DNA from: Bacteroidetes bacterium GWF2_33_38
Lineage (GTDB): Bacteria > Bacteroidota > Bacteroidia > Bacteroidales > GWF2-33-38
Reading direction: 5' to 3'
NCBI GenBank assembly: GCA_001769505.1
Contig: MEOF01000065.1
Coordinates: forward strand, 1-64,000
Length of the DNA: 64,000 nucleotides
Both the position numbers and the translations under genes were made by a program. The notes under the pieces were generated by a model, which worked only from the letters and a program-made list of their open reading frames with translations, had not been told where the DNA came from and did no database searches. How positions within the stretch are numbered: position 1 is the stretch's first letter; every line of letters begins with the position of its first letter. Positions 8,947-17,839 of this stretch are shown here, piece after piece.

Positions 8947-9077
8947 GCCTAACAAAAAATATAGTGCATTTGGCAGATAGTGCTATATATGAAGATGATG
9001 GTAATAAATAAACACACTATTAAATTGAAAGATTGGAGCGTTGAAATGCCAAACGCACCATATTAAAAACGTTAGCC
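8947..9077 (+). repeat. attC-like recombination site 1
   Basis: The element begins with GCCTAAC (8947-8953, fitting the R'' core RYYYAAC) and ends with GTTAGCC (9071-9077, close to the R' core GTTRRRY). Inside, an 18-base arm at 8958-8975 (containing GTGCATTTGGCA) pairs with 9047-9064 (containing TGCCAAACGCAC) at 16 of 18 positions. The central loop is about 70 bases. Length (131 bp), paired inner boxes and cores fit an integron attC. It starts right after one ORF and ends 15 bases before the next. Confidence 0.6.
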
Positions 9078-10331
9078 TCAATAACAATAATTATGGAAAG
9101 AGTACTCGTAAATCCTAAGCATTTATTAATTCTACTTACTCTGATTATTTTTAATGTCAATCTGACCGGACAAGATGTAAAACAAATAGATAATTTTATT
9201 AAAAAAAAGAAAGTAATAACTTTTGATCTTCTTTATTCCAAAGATTCAATTCCAAACAATTTAAATGTCTCTATAATTGGAATCTTGAAATCTCAAAAAG
9301 ATCAGCAAATTATAATCCCTGCTGATTTATTAGCAAAGTACTTTATATCAAATGATGTAAAAGTAACTCCAGCAGGAAAAGTAATGCTATTAAATCGACA
9401 ATTAATCAAAAAGGATACAGCTTTTATCACATTTCAGTTTGCAGGAGACTTATCAATCTCAAAAATATTTGCTATTCCAATAAATTATAAAGGGAATTTG
9501 ATATTGAATTATTCAGGTAAAAACGGATTAAACGGAAATCATGGAGAAAATGGTAAACCAGGAATTATTTCTGGGAGTAGATCAATAGAACCAGGAAGAG
9601 GTGGTGATGGAGAAAATGGACAAGATGGTGGCAGCGCTTCTCAATATCATTTTTATTTTTCAGCTTTCGCTTCACTGGATAATGATCAAAAACAGTTAAT
9701 TAAAATAATTGTGCATGATAAGCATAATATTGCTATTGACAGCATGAAAATGGATGCAAATAGTTCCCAGTTGTTCATTGTATTAAATGGAGGAAATGGT
9801 GGTAATGGAGGAAATGGAGGAGATGGTGGTAATGGATCGGATGGGGATCGGCACTATACGCCCAGTTATGGTCAATTTGGAGCATTTGGAGGAAGAGGAG
9901 GAAATGGAGGGAACGGAGGGAATGGAGGACAAGCTATTTTATATTTCAATAGAGAAACTAGCTCAATACTTGATAGAATAACTGTAATAGAAAATGGAGG
10001 TAAAGAAGGGCATCGGGGTAATCAAGGAAAAATGGGAGCCAGAGGGATCAATTATTTCCTTGGAAAAGAATCCGACGATGCAAGGACTATACGAAATATG
10101 CATAGTGATATGCCTAATTTAAATGGAATTGATGGCCAAGTTGGGTTGAATGGCCAGGAAACTAAAATAATCTATTTTGATAATTAAATAATTATTGTTT
10201 CTGAGGCTAACGAGCCGTCAGCCGAGCAATGCGGTTAGTTTCCGGAGGCAGGCATTCACCAAACTTATTAATGATAGAGGTAAGCAAAGATAAGAACAAG
10301 TAAACCCCGCACTGCGGCTGCCGGCGGGGCG
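9072..10331 (+). mobile_element. Putative integron-type gene cassette
   Basis: Taking the usual G/TT cut in the R' cores (9071/9072 and 10331/10332) gives a 1260-bp unit. It has a very short leader, one ORF in the forward direction and an attC-like site at its end. The decisive detail is that the R'' core of its own site (GGCTAAC, 10205-10211) is complementary to the core at its own left end (GTTAGCC, 9071-9077), not to the core on its right (GTTATAA). That is expected if the cassette once circularised. The end complementarity extends to 25 bases (9070-9094 against 10188-10212, 23 matching). No integrase gene is in the window. Confidence 0.5.
9093..10187 (+). CDS. Secreted glycine-rich collagen-like protein
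   Basis: A 364-residue exported protein. An N-terminal signal (HLLILLTLIIFNVNLTGQD) leads to a domain of about 100 residues without a recognised family. Three Gly-rich blocks then alternate with short strands: GKNGLNGNHGENGKPG (about residues 147-162), GGNGGNGGNGGDGGNG with GGRGGNGGNGGNGG (about 232-287), and GHRGNQGKMGARG plus GIDGQVGLNGQE near the end. The Gly-x-y spacing resembles bacterial collagen-like or Gly-Asn repeat proteins, which make rod or mesh structures at the cell surface. Asn and Asp at the second and third positions may bind calcium; this is inference. The gene lies between two attC-like sites, and its ATG overlaps the end of the left 25-base inverted repeat. Transcription would need a neighbour's promoter, as for other cassettes. 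Confidence 0.8.
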   Translation: MERVLVNPKHLLILLTLIIFNVNLTGQDVKQIDNFIKKKKVITFDLLYSKDSIPNNLNVSIIGILKSQKDQQIIIPADLLAKYFISNDVKVTPAGKVMLLNRQLIKKDTAFITFQFAGDLSISKIFAIPINYKGNLILNYSGKNGLNGNHGENGKPGIISGSRSIEPGRGGDGENGQDGGSASQYHFYFSAFASLDNDQKQLIKIIVHDKHNIAIDSMKMDANSSQLFIVLNGGNGGNGGNGGDGGNGSDGDRHYTPSYGQFGAFGGRGGNGGNGGNGGQAILYFNRETSSILDRITVIENGGKEGHRGNQGKMGARGINYFLGKESDDARTIRNMHSDMPNLNGIDGQVGLNGQETKIIYFDN

Positions 10332-10337
10332 TTATAA
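10205..10337 (+). repeat. attC-like recombination site 2 (GC-rich hairpin)
   Basis: GGCTAACG (10205-10212) begins the site and GCGTTATAA ends it. Arms TAACGAGCCGTCAGCCG (10208-10224) and CGGCTGCCGGCGGGGCGTTA (10315-10334) pair with a three-base bulge and one mismatch. Weaker pairing continues inwards. The right arm also holds CCCCGC/GCGGGG (10305-10310 and 10324-10329), which by itself could pass for a terminator. Its base composition is much richer in G and C than the surroundings. Confidence 0.55.
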
Positions 10338-10350
10338 AATTTAACCACTT

Positions 10351-10914
10351 TTACGAACTTGATAAACCCTTAACTTTTTCAGCCAATTTATACAAGCCAA
10401 CCGCAATTAATGTTCCCAGCATTGCTCCCACAAAAATATCAGATGGATAATGAACTCCCAACGCAATACGGCTGTACGAAACAATGCTTGCCCACGCCAA
10501 TATTGAAATCGAAAACCATTTGTTTCGAATAAAAAGCAGGCTCATAACTGCAAATCCAAACGTGTTTGCTGCATGCGAAGAAATAAATCCGAATTTTCCG
10601 CCGCAGTATCCATCAACTGTGTGAACAAGATGTTGAATTTCGGCATTGTGGCAAGGGCGGTATCGTTGAAAAATATTTTTGAATAAATGAACCGAAAGTT
10701 GGTCGGTAGCCACAACCATCAATATTAAAAAGAAAACAACGATTAACGATTTTACTTTATACTTCCGAATAATCAAAATAAGCACAAATAAATACAGCGG
10801 AATCCAAATATATTTGTTGGAAATCCACCACATTACAAAATCTGAAAAATCAGAATGCGGCGAATTTAGAAACAAAAATAGTTCGGTGTCAATTTGTTTA
10901 AGAAATTCTAACAT
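10351..10914 (-). CDS. PAP2-family membrane phosphatase
   Basis: A 187-residue integral membrane protein with the three phosphatase motifs of the PAP2 superfamily: KNIFQRYRP (motif 1), SSHAANTFGF (motif 2, a variant of PSGH), and SRIALGVHYPSD (motif 3, with the catalytic His). About five membrane segments are seen. Relatives dephosphorylate undecaprenyl pyrophosphate, phosphatidylglycerol phosphate or lipid A; the short length and lack of extra domains fit a general lipid phosphatase. It lies 75 bases downstream of obgE on the same strand. Confidence 0.9.
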   Translation of the reverse strand: MLEFLKQIDTELFLFLNSPHSDFSDFVMWWISNKYIWIPLYLFVLILIIRKYKVKSLIVVFFLILMVVATDQLSVHLFKNIFQRYRPCHNAEIQHLVHTVDGYCGGKFGFISSHAANTFGFAVMSLLFIRNKWFSISILAWASIVSYSRIALGVHYPSDIFVGAMLGTLIAVGLYKLAEKVKGLSSS

Positions 10915-10989
10915 GTCGATAAATTTATGGTTTTAACTTCCAAATTCCTCAATTAGCACATTAGCATATTATCACATTAGAACATTATC

Positions 10990-11979
10990 TTAAGGGTTTA
11001 GCTCTTTCCAGATATAATCTTTTAAATCGGTCAGTCCTTGATTCGTAATCGACGAAATAAAAACAAATGGAATATTTTTAATGGTTTTCTTTATTTCTCG
11101 TTTCAATTCATCGTCAAGCATATCGGATTTTGAAATAGCAAGAATTCTGCTTTTATCAATCAGTTCGGGATTATATTTTCGAAGTTCTTCTAATAAAATA
11201 TTGTATTCGCCTAAAATATCCTTGCTATCAGCTGGAACCATAAATAGTAAAATCGAATTTCGTTCGATGTGTCTCAAAAAACGTAATCCCAAACCTTTTC
11301 CTTCGCTGGCTCCTTCTATAATTCCAGGAATATCGGCCATTATAAATGATTTATCGTCGCGATAACTAACAATTCCCAAATTCGGGACTAAGGTTGTGAA
11401 AGCGTAATCGGCTATTTTAGGTTTTGCAGCTGAAACTACCGATAACAATGTCGATTTTCCTGCATTTGGAAATCCAACCAATCCAACGTCGGCTAAAATT
11501 TTCAGTTCTAAAATTTTCCATCCTTCTTCGCCCTCTTCGCCAGGTTGTGCATATCGAGGAGTTTGAAATGTTGCCGATTTAAAATTTACATTGCCTAATC
11601 CGCCTCTACCGCCTTTTGCAATAATTTTTTCTTCGCCATGTTTGGTTATTTCAAACAATTGTTCGCCAGTTTCTGCATCTTTTGCAATTGTTCCCAAAGG
11701 AACTTCGACATACACATCTTCGCCACATGCTCCTGTACTTTTAGCAGATGTTCCATTTTTTCCGTCTTGGGCAGTAATATGTTTTCGATATTTTAAATGC
11801 AGCAATGTCCACAATTGTTCATTCCCAACCAAAATAACGTGACCGCCTCGTCCTCCGTCTCCACCATCAGGACCACCTTTTTGAATAAATTTTTCTCTTC
11901 TTAAATGAGCTGAGCCGCCTCCACCATTACCCGAATGACAATGTATCTTAACATAATCAACAAAACTAGTTCCAGCCAT
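10990..11979 (-). CDS. obgE: GTPase Obg, ribosome assembly
   Basis: A 329-residue protein. Its N-terminal Obg fold is glycine-rich ([34 protein letters not shown]). The GTPase domain has G1 [10 protein letters not shown]2 around [11 protein letters not shown] and G3 [16 protein letters not shown]. The usual NKxD motif is read as SKSD (ISKSDMLD), as in other Obg proteins. It has no long C-terminal extension, which is normal in Bacteroidota. Obg acts on the 50S subunit and in stress signalling. It starts 2 bases after adk and is part of an hpt-adk-obgE operon. Confidence 0.97.
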   Translation of the reverse strand: MAGTSFVDYVKIHCHSGNGGGGSAHLRREKFIQKGGPDGGDGGRGGHVILVGNEQLWTLLHLKYRKHITAQDGKNGTSAKSTGACGEDVYVEVPLGTIAKDAETGEQLFEITKHGEEKIIAKGGRGGLGNVNFKSATFQTPRYAQPGEEGEEGWKILELKILADVGLVGFPNAGKSTLLSVVSAAKPKIADYAFTTLVPNLGIVSYRDDKSFIMADIPGIIEGASEGKGLGLRFLRHIERNSILLFMVPADSKDILGEYNILLEELRKYNPELIDKSRILAISKSDMLDDELKREIKKTIKNIPFVFISSITNQGLTDLKDYIWKELNP

Positions 11980-11981
11980 TA

Positions 11982-12554
11982 TTAAAATTTATCAGTAACA
12001 AAAGTTAATTTTTCGAATATTTCGTCAACGGTTCCAATTCCCTCTACTCCATAAAATTTACCTTGTCTGGCGTAGTACTCTGTTAAAGGAGCTGTTTCGC
12101 TGAGATAAACTTTTATTCGATTTTCGATTATTGAAATGTCTTGGTCGTCGGTTCTTCCAGAGTCTTTTCCTCTGTTTAGCAATCTTTTTACCAACTCGTC
12201 CTTTTCGACTTCAAGAGCAAGCATTACGTTAATTTCAGTACCTTTTTCGGCAAGCAATTTGTCGAGAGCTTCAGCTTGTGGAGTGGTTCTTGGAAAACCG
12301 TCGAAAATGAACCCTTTTGCAGTTTTATTTTCATCGATTTTTTCGCTAATCATACTTATTACCACGCTATCTGGAACAAGTTCGCCTTTATCAATGTTCT
12401 TTTTTGCTTCCAATCCAAGTTTCGATTGTTTTTTAATCTCACCTCTCAAAATGTCTCCAGTAGAGAAGTGAACCAAATTATATTTTTTTATCAATCGGTC
12501 TGACTGTGTTCCTTTTCCTGCCCCGGGGGGGCCAAATAAGATTATGTTAAGCAT
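11982..12554 (-). CDS. adk: Adenylate kinase
   Basis: A 190-residue short-form adenylate kinase converting AMP and ATP to two ADP. The P-loop [10 protein letters not shown] lies at residues 7-16, with [11 protein letters not shown], the AMP-binding [13 protein letters not shown] and a short LID around [14 protein letters not shown]. There are no zinc cysteines in the LID. The P-loop is coded by a run of seven C's on this strand (G's at about 12525-12532), but the frame is intact. It sits 14 bases after hpt and 2 bases before obgE. Confidence 0.97.
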   Translation of the reverse strand: MLNIILFGPPGAGKGTQSDRLIKKYNLVHFSTGDILRGEIKKQSKLGLEAKKNIDKGELVPDSVVISMISEKIDENKTAKGFIFDGFPRTTPQAEALDKLLAEKGTEINVMLALEVEKDELVKRLLNRGKDSGRTDDQDISIIENRIKVYLSETAPLTEYYARQGKFYGVEGIGTVDEIFEKLTFVTDKF

Positions 12555-12568
12555 ATGTTTTTTTTTAA

Positions 12569-13105
12569 TTATTTAATAAGAGTATAAATATCGGCTAAAT
12601 TTCTGCCATAACCGTCGTAATCTAATCCATAACCAACAATAAAATCGTTAGGAATTTCCATTCCAATATAGTCAATTTTTACATCTTTATCGTAAACGTC
12701 AGGTTTTAAAAACATGGTAGCTACTTTAATTTCCTTAGGTTCGTATCCTTTTAATTGTTTTACGATGTCAACAATGGTGTGTCCGGTGTCAACAATATCT
12801 TCTAAAATTACAACTGTCGCTCCCGAAACGTCTTCGTTTAATCCAATTAATCTTTTGAGTGTCCCCGTTGAGCGAGTTCCTTCATAAGATGCTAATTTTA
12901 AAAACGTAATACGGCAATCTACGTTAATTTTTTTAAACAAATCGGAAGCAAACATAAATGCTCCATTTAAAATTCCTAGAAAAATAATCTCTTTTCCTGC
13001 AAAATCAACATTCATTCTATCAGCAATTTTTTGAATTGCATCTTGAATTTCATCTGATGGAATTGATACTTCGAACTCTTTGTCTAAAATCTTAACCTTT
13101 TTCAT
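12569..13105 (-). CDS. hpt: Hypoxanthine phosphoribosyltransferase
   Basis: A 178-residue purine-salvage enzyme making IMP or GMP from hypoxanthine or guanine and PRPP. The PRPP-binding motif VVILEDIVDTGHTI is present. So are a flexible-loop segment (LASYEGTRSTG) and a purine-contacting IPNDFIVGYGLDYDGYGRN near the end. It is the first gene of the operon with adk and obgE and is divergent from purE across 160 bases, so two purine genes face away from a shared regulatory gap. Confidence 0.95.
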   Translation of the reverse strand: MKKVKILDKEFEVSIPSDEIQDAIQKIADRMNVDFAGKEIIFLGILNGAFMFASDLFKKINVDCRITFLKLASYEGTRSTGTLKRLIGLNEDVSGATVVILEDIVDTGHTIVDIVKQLKGYEPKEIKVATMFLKPDVYDKDVKIDYIGMEIPNDFIVGYGLDYDGYGRNLADIYTLIK

Positions 13106-13266
13106 TTTTAATTATATTTTAATGAGATAATGCTATTCAATATTTTTTGAAATAAAATAAAATAAAGTGATGTTTGTTCCATTAAATTATTTATTTTTAA
13201 ATATCTTTTACGAAAGTACAAATAATAGAACTAATTTTAGTGTTTTACTAAATATTTTTAATTTTA

Positions 13267-13773
13267 ATGAAGCCAAAAGTAAGCATAATAATGGGAAGTA
13301 CATCAGATTGGGCGGTAATGGAAAAGGCCGCTAAATTGTTGAACGACTTTCAAATTCCTTTTGAAGTTAATGCATTGTCAGCTCATAGAACGCCTGAAGC
13401 AGTCGAAAAATTTGCAAAAAATGCCGAGACCAATGGAATAAAAGTTATTATTGCTGCTGCTGGAATGGCCGCTCATCTACCAGGGGTAATTGCTTCAATG
13501 ACTTCGATTCCAGTTATAGGAGTTCCAATTAATGCCTCGCTAAGTGGTCTAGATGCTTTGTTGGCAATTGTACAAATGCCTCCAGGAATTCCGGTCGCAA
13601 CAGTTGGAATTAATGCCGCTGAGAATGCTGGGATTTTAGCTGCTCAGATTCTTTCCGCAACAGACGAGAAAATCATGAAAAAAACAAAAGAATACAAAGA
13701 AAATCTTAAAAGTAAAATTGAGAAGGCAAACGATGAATTCTCGAAAATAAAATTTGATTTTAAAACGAATTAA
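13267..13773 (+). CDS. purE: N5-CAIR mutase
   Basis: A 168-residue class I PurE, which converts N5-carboxyaminoimidazole ribonucleotide to CAIR in purine synthesis. The signature residues are present: MGSTSDWAVMEKA near the start, the SAHRTPE loop with the catalytic His, AAGMAAHLPGVIAS, and PVIGVP. The C-terminus is lysine-rich. It is followed after 2 bases by an outer-membrane protein gene, an unrelated partner in what is probably one transcript. Confidence 0.97.
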   Translation: MKPKVSIIMGSTSDWAVMEKAAKLLNDFQIPFEVNALSAHRTPEAVEKFAKNAETNGIKVIIAAAGMAAHLPGVIASMTSIPVIGVPINASLSGLDALLAIVQMPPGIPVATVGINAAENAGILAAQILSATDEKIMKKTKEYKENLKSKIEKANDEFSKIKFDFKTN

Positions 13774-13775
13774 GA

Positions 13776-14591
13776 ATGAATAAAATATTTTTTGCTCTTG
13801 TTATGACATTGTTTTCGGCAAATATTTTTGCAGGAAATGATATTAATCTTAATGGAGCTCGTTCGGCAGGAATGGGTTTTTCGTCGGTTATGCTTTCCGA
13901 TGTATGGTCGGTATCAAACAATCAAGCAGGGCTTGCTTTTCTCGAAAACCCGAGTGTTGGATTAAACTATCGAAATAGTTTTATGGTAAATACGCTTGGT
14001 TATCAAGCACTAACAATGGCAATGCCTATTAAAAATACTGGGGCATTTGGATTAAATGTTTCGTATTTTGGATATTCGCAATACAATGAAAGTCAAGTTG
14101 GATTAGCATATGGAAAAAAACTAAGCGAGAATTTTTCGTTTGGCTTGAAGGTTAATTATGTACAAACAAAATTAGCAGAAGATTATGGCAAAATAGGTCG
14201 TGCAGTTGCCGAAGCGGGAATATTAGCAAAACCAACTGAAAATATGTTTGTAGCAGCTCATTTATACAATATTTCACGCACCAAAATAGCTGATTACACG
14301 AACGAAACCATACCTACAATTTTTAGAATAGGAATTGGCTATACTTTTTCTGAAAAAGTTTTGGTTACAACAGAAGTAGAAAAAGATTTAAAATACAGTC
14401 CAATATTCAAAGTTGGGATTGAATATCAATTGGTTGAAGGTTTTTTCTTGCGAACAGGTATTTCGACAAACCCAACGATGAATTCTTTTGGAATAGGATA
14501 CAAACACAAACGAATTGTAGCGGATTTGGCATTTGTTACTCATGCAACGCTAGGATTATCGTCTCAAATTTCCATTAATTTTTTATTCTAA
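13776..14591 (+). CDS. PorV/PorQ-like outer-membrane beta-barrel protein
   Basis: A 271-residue exported barrel. The signal peptide runs to about residue 19 (NIFAGND). It is followed by the typical GARSAGMGFSSVMLSDVWSV opening of the PorV/UPF0164-type family, with NNQAGLAFLENPSVGL. Alternating amphipathic strands reach an aromatic C-terminal end (SINFLF), a BAM insertion signal. Family members act as T9SS shuttle proteins or as lipid-related porins. It is placed between purE and a second barrel gene. The specific role is not known. Confidence 0.75.
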   Translation: MNKIFFALVMTLFSANIFAGNDINLNGARSAGMGFSSVMLSDVWSVSNNQAGLAFLENPSVGLNYRNSFMVNTLGYQALTMAMPIKNTGAFGLNVSYFGYSQYNESQVGLAYGKKLSENFSFGLKVNYVQTKLAEDYGKIGRAVAEAGILAKPTENMFVAAHLYNISRTKIADYTNETIPTIFRIGIGYTFSEKVLVTTEVEKDLKYSPIFKVGIEYQLVEGFFLRTGISTNPTMNSFGIGYKHKRIVADLAFVTHATLGLSSQISINFLF

Positions 14592-14601
14592 ATAATCATT
14601 A

Positions 14602-16722
14602 ATGAATTACAAACATTACATATTATCCTTCGTTTTTGTTTTATGTTGGTCATTCGTTTTTTCACAATCGACAAAAACCGACAGAGAAACAATCGAAGAT
14701 ATTATTGAAGAGATTGCAAGTAGTACTGACGAGGAACTCGATTATACAACTTTGTTTGACGATTTGAATTATTTCATTACTAATCCCTTGAATTTGAATA
14801 CTGCAACAAAGGACCAACTTGAAAAACTTCATATTTTAAATGATTTTCAAATGAATAGTTTAAAGGCTTATATCGAAAAAAACGGTCAGCTTTTAAGCGT
14901 TTACGAATTGCAATTGGTTTATGGTTATTCGGTTGACGATATTCAAAAATTGTTTCCTTTTATAACAGTTGCAGTAGGAGAGGCCGATAATAAATTTTCA
15001 CTTGCCAAAGCTCTTAAATATGGGAATCATCAATTATTTATCAGAACTCAGGTTGTAACGGAAGAACAAACCGGGTATTCAGAAATTTCCGATTCGTTAA
15101 TAAATGCTAAGCCCGATTCAAGATATTTAGGATCGAATCAAAAAATTTATGCAAAGTATAAATACAATTATAAAAATTTTCTAGCATTTGGCATTACCGC
15201 AGAAAAAGACGCAGGAGAAGCTTTCTTAAAAAGTAGCATTCATGATTCGCTGAAAGATGAGCCTTTTTATGACAAATTGCACAATGGATTTGATTTTTAT
15301 TCGGCACACTTGCAAATTAATGATTTTGGTGTTGTGAAAAATTTGTGCTTGGGAGATTATCAGGTTCAATTCGGACAAGGCTTGGTAATTTGGTCTGGAT
15401 TGGGATATGGAAAGTCGCCATATGTTTTGACAGTTAAAAAACAGTCGCCCGGAATAAAAAAATTCTCATCAACCGATGAAAATAAATTTATGCGAGGAGT
15501 AGGAACAACACTTAGATATAAGAATTTTGATGTTTCGGCTTTTTACTCTCGAAAAAATGTTGATGCAAATATAGCCGAAATAGATTCGCTTGATGAAGAA
15601 GTTGTTGCGGTTTCGGCTCTTCAAATTACAGGCTTGCATGCAACTCCGTCAGACATTGAGAACAAACATGCGATTAGCGAGAGTGTAATGGGCGGAAATA
15701 TTACGTATAACCATCAAAAATTCAAAGTGGGAATGACCGCCGTGAATTACTTGTTTGGGGCTGATTTGGAAAAAAATGTGTCGCCTTACAACCAATTTGA
15801 ATTTAATAGTTCTCAAAATTCAAATTTCGGGTTTGATTATCAATTCACGCTGCACGACATTAATTTCTTTGGAGAAGCGGCCTTGAGTCAAAATATGGGA
15901 ATGGCTTTTATTAATGGGGCAATTATGCCAATAGCACCCCAAGTTTCGATAGCAATCGTTCATCGAAATTATCAACGCGATTATCAATCGTATTATGGTG
16001 GAGCTTTTGGCGAATCGTCTAAAATATCGAATGAACAAGGTTTTTATATAGGAGCCGAAATTTTACCCTATCGCAAATGGAAAATATCAACATATTTCGA
16101 TACCTATACTTTTCCTTGGTTGAAGTTTGGAGTTGATGCTCCTTCTTATGGTTACGATTATTTGGTGCAAGTTGATTATAGCTTATCGCGGTATGTAAAT
16201 ATGTATTTCAAAGTAAAGCAAGAAATCAAACCTGAGAATGGAAGCTCAGAAGTTACATCAATCGACCCATTGATTGATGTCGATAATTTTAAGTTACGTT
16301 ACCATATTTCATATGACGTTTCTAAAAATTTGTCGTTTAAAAATAGAGTCGAATATGCATTTTACGAAAAAGGAGCTGAAAAATCGAATGGTTATTTGAT
16401 ATATCAGGACATAAATTATCGTCCTAACAAAATTCCGATGACTCTATCGTTTCGATATGCTATTTTTGATACAGAATCGTACGATTCAAAAATATATGCT
16501 TATGAAAATGATGTGCTTTATGCATTCTCTGTTCCTGCTCATTATTCAAAAGGAACACGATATTATCTAACGCTGAAATACTCGTTAACTGGACGTATTG
16601 ATTTGTGGTTGCGTTATGCACGCACAACCTACGACGATAAAGAAACATTAGGGAGTGGCTTAGATGAGATTTTAGGAAATCACAAATCGGAAGTGAAAGC
16701 TCAAATCAGGATTAAATTCTAA
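14602..16722 (+). CDS. Outer-membrane protein with N-terminal helix-hairpin-helix
   Basis: A 706-residue exported protein. After the signal peptide (VLCWSFVFSQ) comes a ComEA-like helix-hairpin-helix region (NLNTATKDQLEKLHIL, then QMNSLKAYIEKNGQLLSVYE). The long remainder is beta-barrel-like, with strands ending AQIRIKF. In Bacteroidota this architecture is common and known only as a helix-hairpin-helix domain protein; DNA binding at the cell surface is possible but unproven. It follows the PorV-like gene by 10 bases, so the two barrels probably act together. Confidence 0.8.
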   Translation: MNYKHYILSFVFVLCWSFVFSQSTKTDRETIEDIIEEIASSTDEELDYTTLFDDLNYFITNPLNLNTATKDQLEKLHILNDFQMNSLKAYIEKNGQLLSVYELQLVYGYSVDDIQKLFPFITVAVGEADNKFSLAKALKYGNHQLFIRTQVVTEEQTGYSEISDSLINAKPDSRYLGSNQKIYAKYKYNYKNFLAFGITAEKDAGEAFLKSSIHDSLKDEPFYDKLHNGFDFYSAHLQINDFGVVKNLCLGDYQVQFGQGLVIWSGLGYGKSPYVLTVKKQSPGIKKFSSTDENKFMRGVGTTLRYKNFDVSAFYSRKNVDANIAEIDSLDEEVVAVSALQITGLHATPSDIENKHAISESVMGGNITYNHQKFKVGMTAVNYLFGADLEKNVSPYNQFEFNSSQNSNFGFDYQFTLHDINFFGEAALSQNMGMAFINGAIMPIAPQVSIAIVHRNYQRDYQSYYGGAFGESSKISNEQGFYIGAEILPYRKWKISTYFDTYTFPWLKFGVDAPSYGYDYLVQVDYSLSRYVNMYFKVKQEIKPENGSSEVTSIDPLIDVDNFKLRYHISYDVSKNLSFKNRVEYAFYEKGAEKSNGYLIYQDINYRPNKIPMTLSFRYAIFDTESYDSKIYAYENDVLYAFSVPAHYSKGTRYYLTLKYSLTGRIDLWLRYARTTYDDKETLGSGLDEILGNHKSEVKAQIRIKF

Positions 16723-16727
16723 GAACG

Positions 16728-17555
16728 CTATTTCCAATTTACGTTTTTTAAATCGGTTCGAGGGTTTACACACATGATTGGAATCCCATATTCGTTCGTA
16801 ATCATGTCTTGTTCTTTTGATCCGAAAAGCAAACTTCCAAAACCTAAATCTTTTGGCAACATCATAATGATTAAATCGGCATCTTTTTTATGAGCAAAAT
16901 CAATAAATGTTTTCCCAAAATCGTCGTTTTGAGAAATACTGATATCGTATTTTACACCTTTTTCTTCGAGAAGATTTCGAGCGAAGGATACATTGTTTTT
17001 AATGTATTTTAATTTCTTGCCATCAATGGTTTTTGGGGTAATAATATGAACAAAAGGTTGACAAAACCTTGCAAAATAAACTAACCACAATAATTTTTCC
17101 TTAGTTTCAACAGTATGATCAATTGGTAAAACAATTCGTTCAATGGTATCTCGTTTAGGCGGATTTTGAACAACAATATATGGAACCATAGAACCAGCAA
17201 TAATTTTTAAAGATTTACTGCCTGTAATTTTTTCCATTCCGCTGATATCTCGATTGATGTGTTTAATAATTAAATTACTGCCATGTTCCTCGGCTAATTG
17301 TGTAAATCGTTTATAAACACTACCTTCAGTAACAATAACCTCTGGTTTAATTCCATATTTTTTTTCGAGGTCAACGGCAACTTGCCCCAAATCTTCCTCT
17401 ATTTCTTTTATTAAATTTTGATTGGTCGCTAAACGAACCAATGCAATTCCTGTATTAGCTGCTTTTGCAATACCAACTGCATGTTGAAATGCAATTTCAG
17501 ACATTAGGGTTAAGCCCCAAGGGACTATGATTGGTTTCGTTTTTTTTGTTTCCAT
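16728..17555 (-). CDS. Universal stress protein, two-domain
   Basis: A 275-residue cytoplasmic protein with two tandem UspA-like domains. The first (PIIVPWGLTLMSEIAFQHAV to about residue 130) ends with GSKSLKIIAGSMVPYIVVQ. The second (IERIVLPIDHTVETKEKLLW onward) ends with the nucleotide-loop-like DLIIMMLPKDLGFGSLLFGS and PIMCVNPR. The ATP-binding loop is only partly conserved. It is convergent with the HhH barrel gene (5 bases between stops) and stands alone on its strand. Confidence 0.85.
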   Translation of the reverse strand: METKKTKPIIVPWGLTLMSEIAFQHAVGIAKAANTGIALVRLATNQNLIKEIEEDLGQVAVDLEKKYGIKPEVIVTEGSVYKRFTQLAEEHGSNLIIKHINRDISGMEKITGSKSLKIIAGSMVPYIVVQNPPKRDTIERIVLPIDHTVETKEKLLWLVYFARFCQPFVHIITPKTIDGKKLKYIKNNVSFARNLLEEKGVKYDISISQNDDFGKTFIDFAHKKDADLIIMMLPKDLGFGSLLFGSKEQDMITNEYGIPIMCVNPRTDLKNVNWK

Positions 17556-17797
17556 TGTTTTAATTGATAAATTAAATCTAAAACTTAATTTTTCTCTTTT
17601 TATTTCTAAACTAGCTATAAATATACGTCAATTGATTTTTCCAAATCGTGTCTATGATAATTTTTATTAACGGTTTTATTAACTTAATCATAGAATTTAA
17701 GCTTTTCATGCCGTTTAAGTTTTTGATTATCATATTTTTGTTTTTTTGATGATTTACACGTAACGATATACAAACATAATTATTTACTATATAAAAG

Positions 17798-17827
17798 AAT
17801 AGCTCTGAATCATGATTCAGAGCTATT
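17798..17827 (-). terminator. Perfect 30-bp palindrome, terminator of the SprB gene
   Basis: The 30 bases are an exact palindrome centred on CATG (core AGCTCTGAATC/GATTCAGAGCT). On the minus strand it is followed by CTTTTAT, giving an intrinsic terminator 13 bases after the SprB gene stop. Confidence 0.75.
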
Positions 17828-17839
17828 TCTATATTTAAT

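Noticed and set aside
9787-9981. Forward frame of Met/Glu/Val repeats
   Set aside because: It is a shifted reading of the Gly-Asn-Gly codons of the collagen-like gene.
10305-10329. GC hairpin as a plain terminator for the PAP2 gene
   Set aside because: The arms pair further with 10208-10224 and the whole fits the end of the attC-like site better; a terminator role in addition is still possible.
12525-12532. Run of G's in the adk P-loop as a frameshift site
   Set aside because: The frame is intact and the P-loop reads correctly; it is only a G-rich codon choice.
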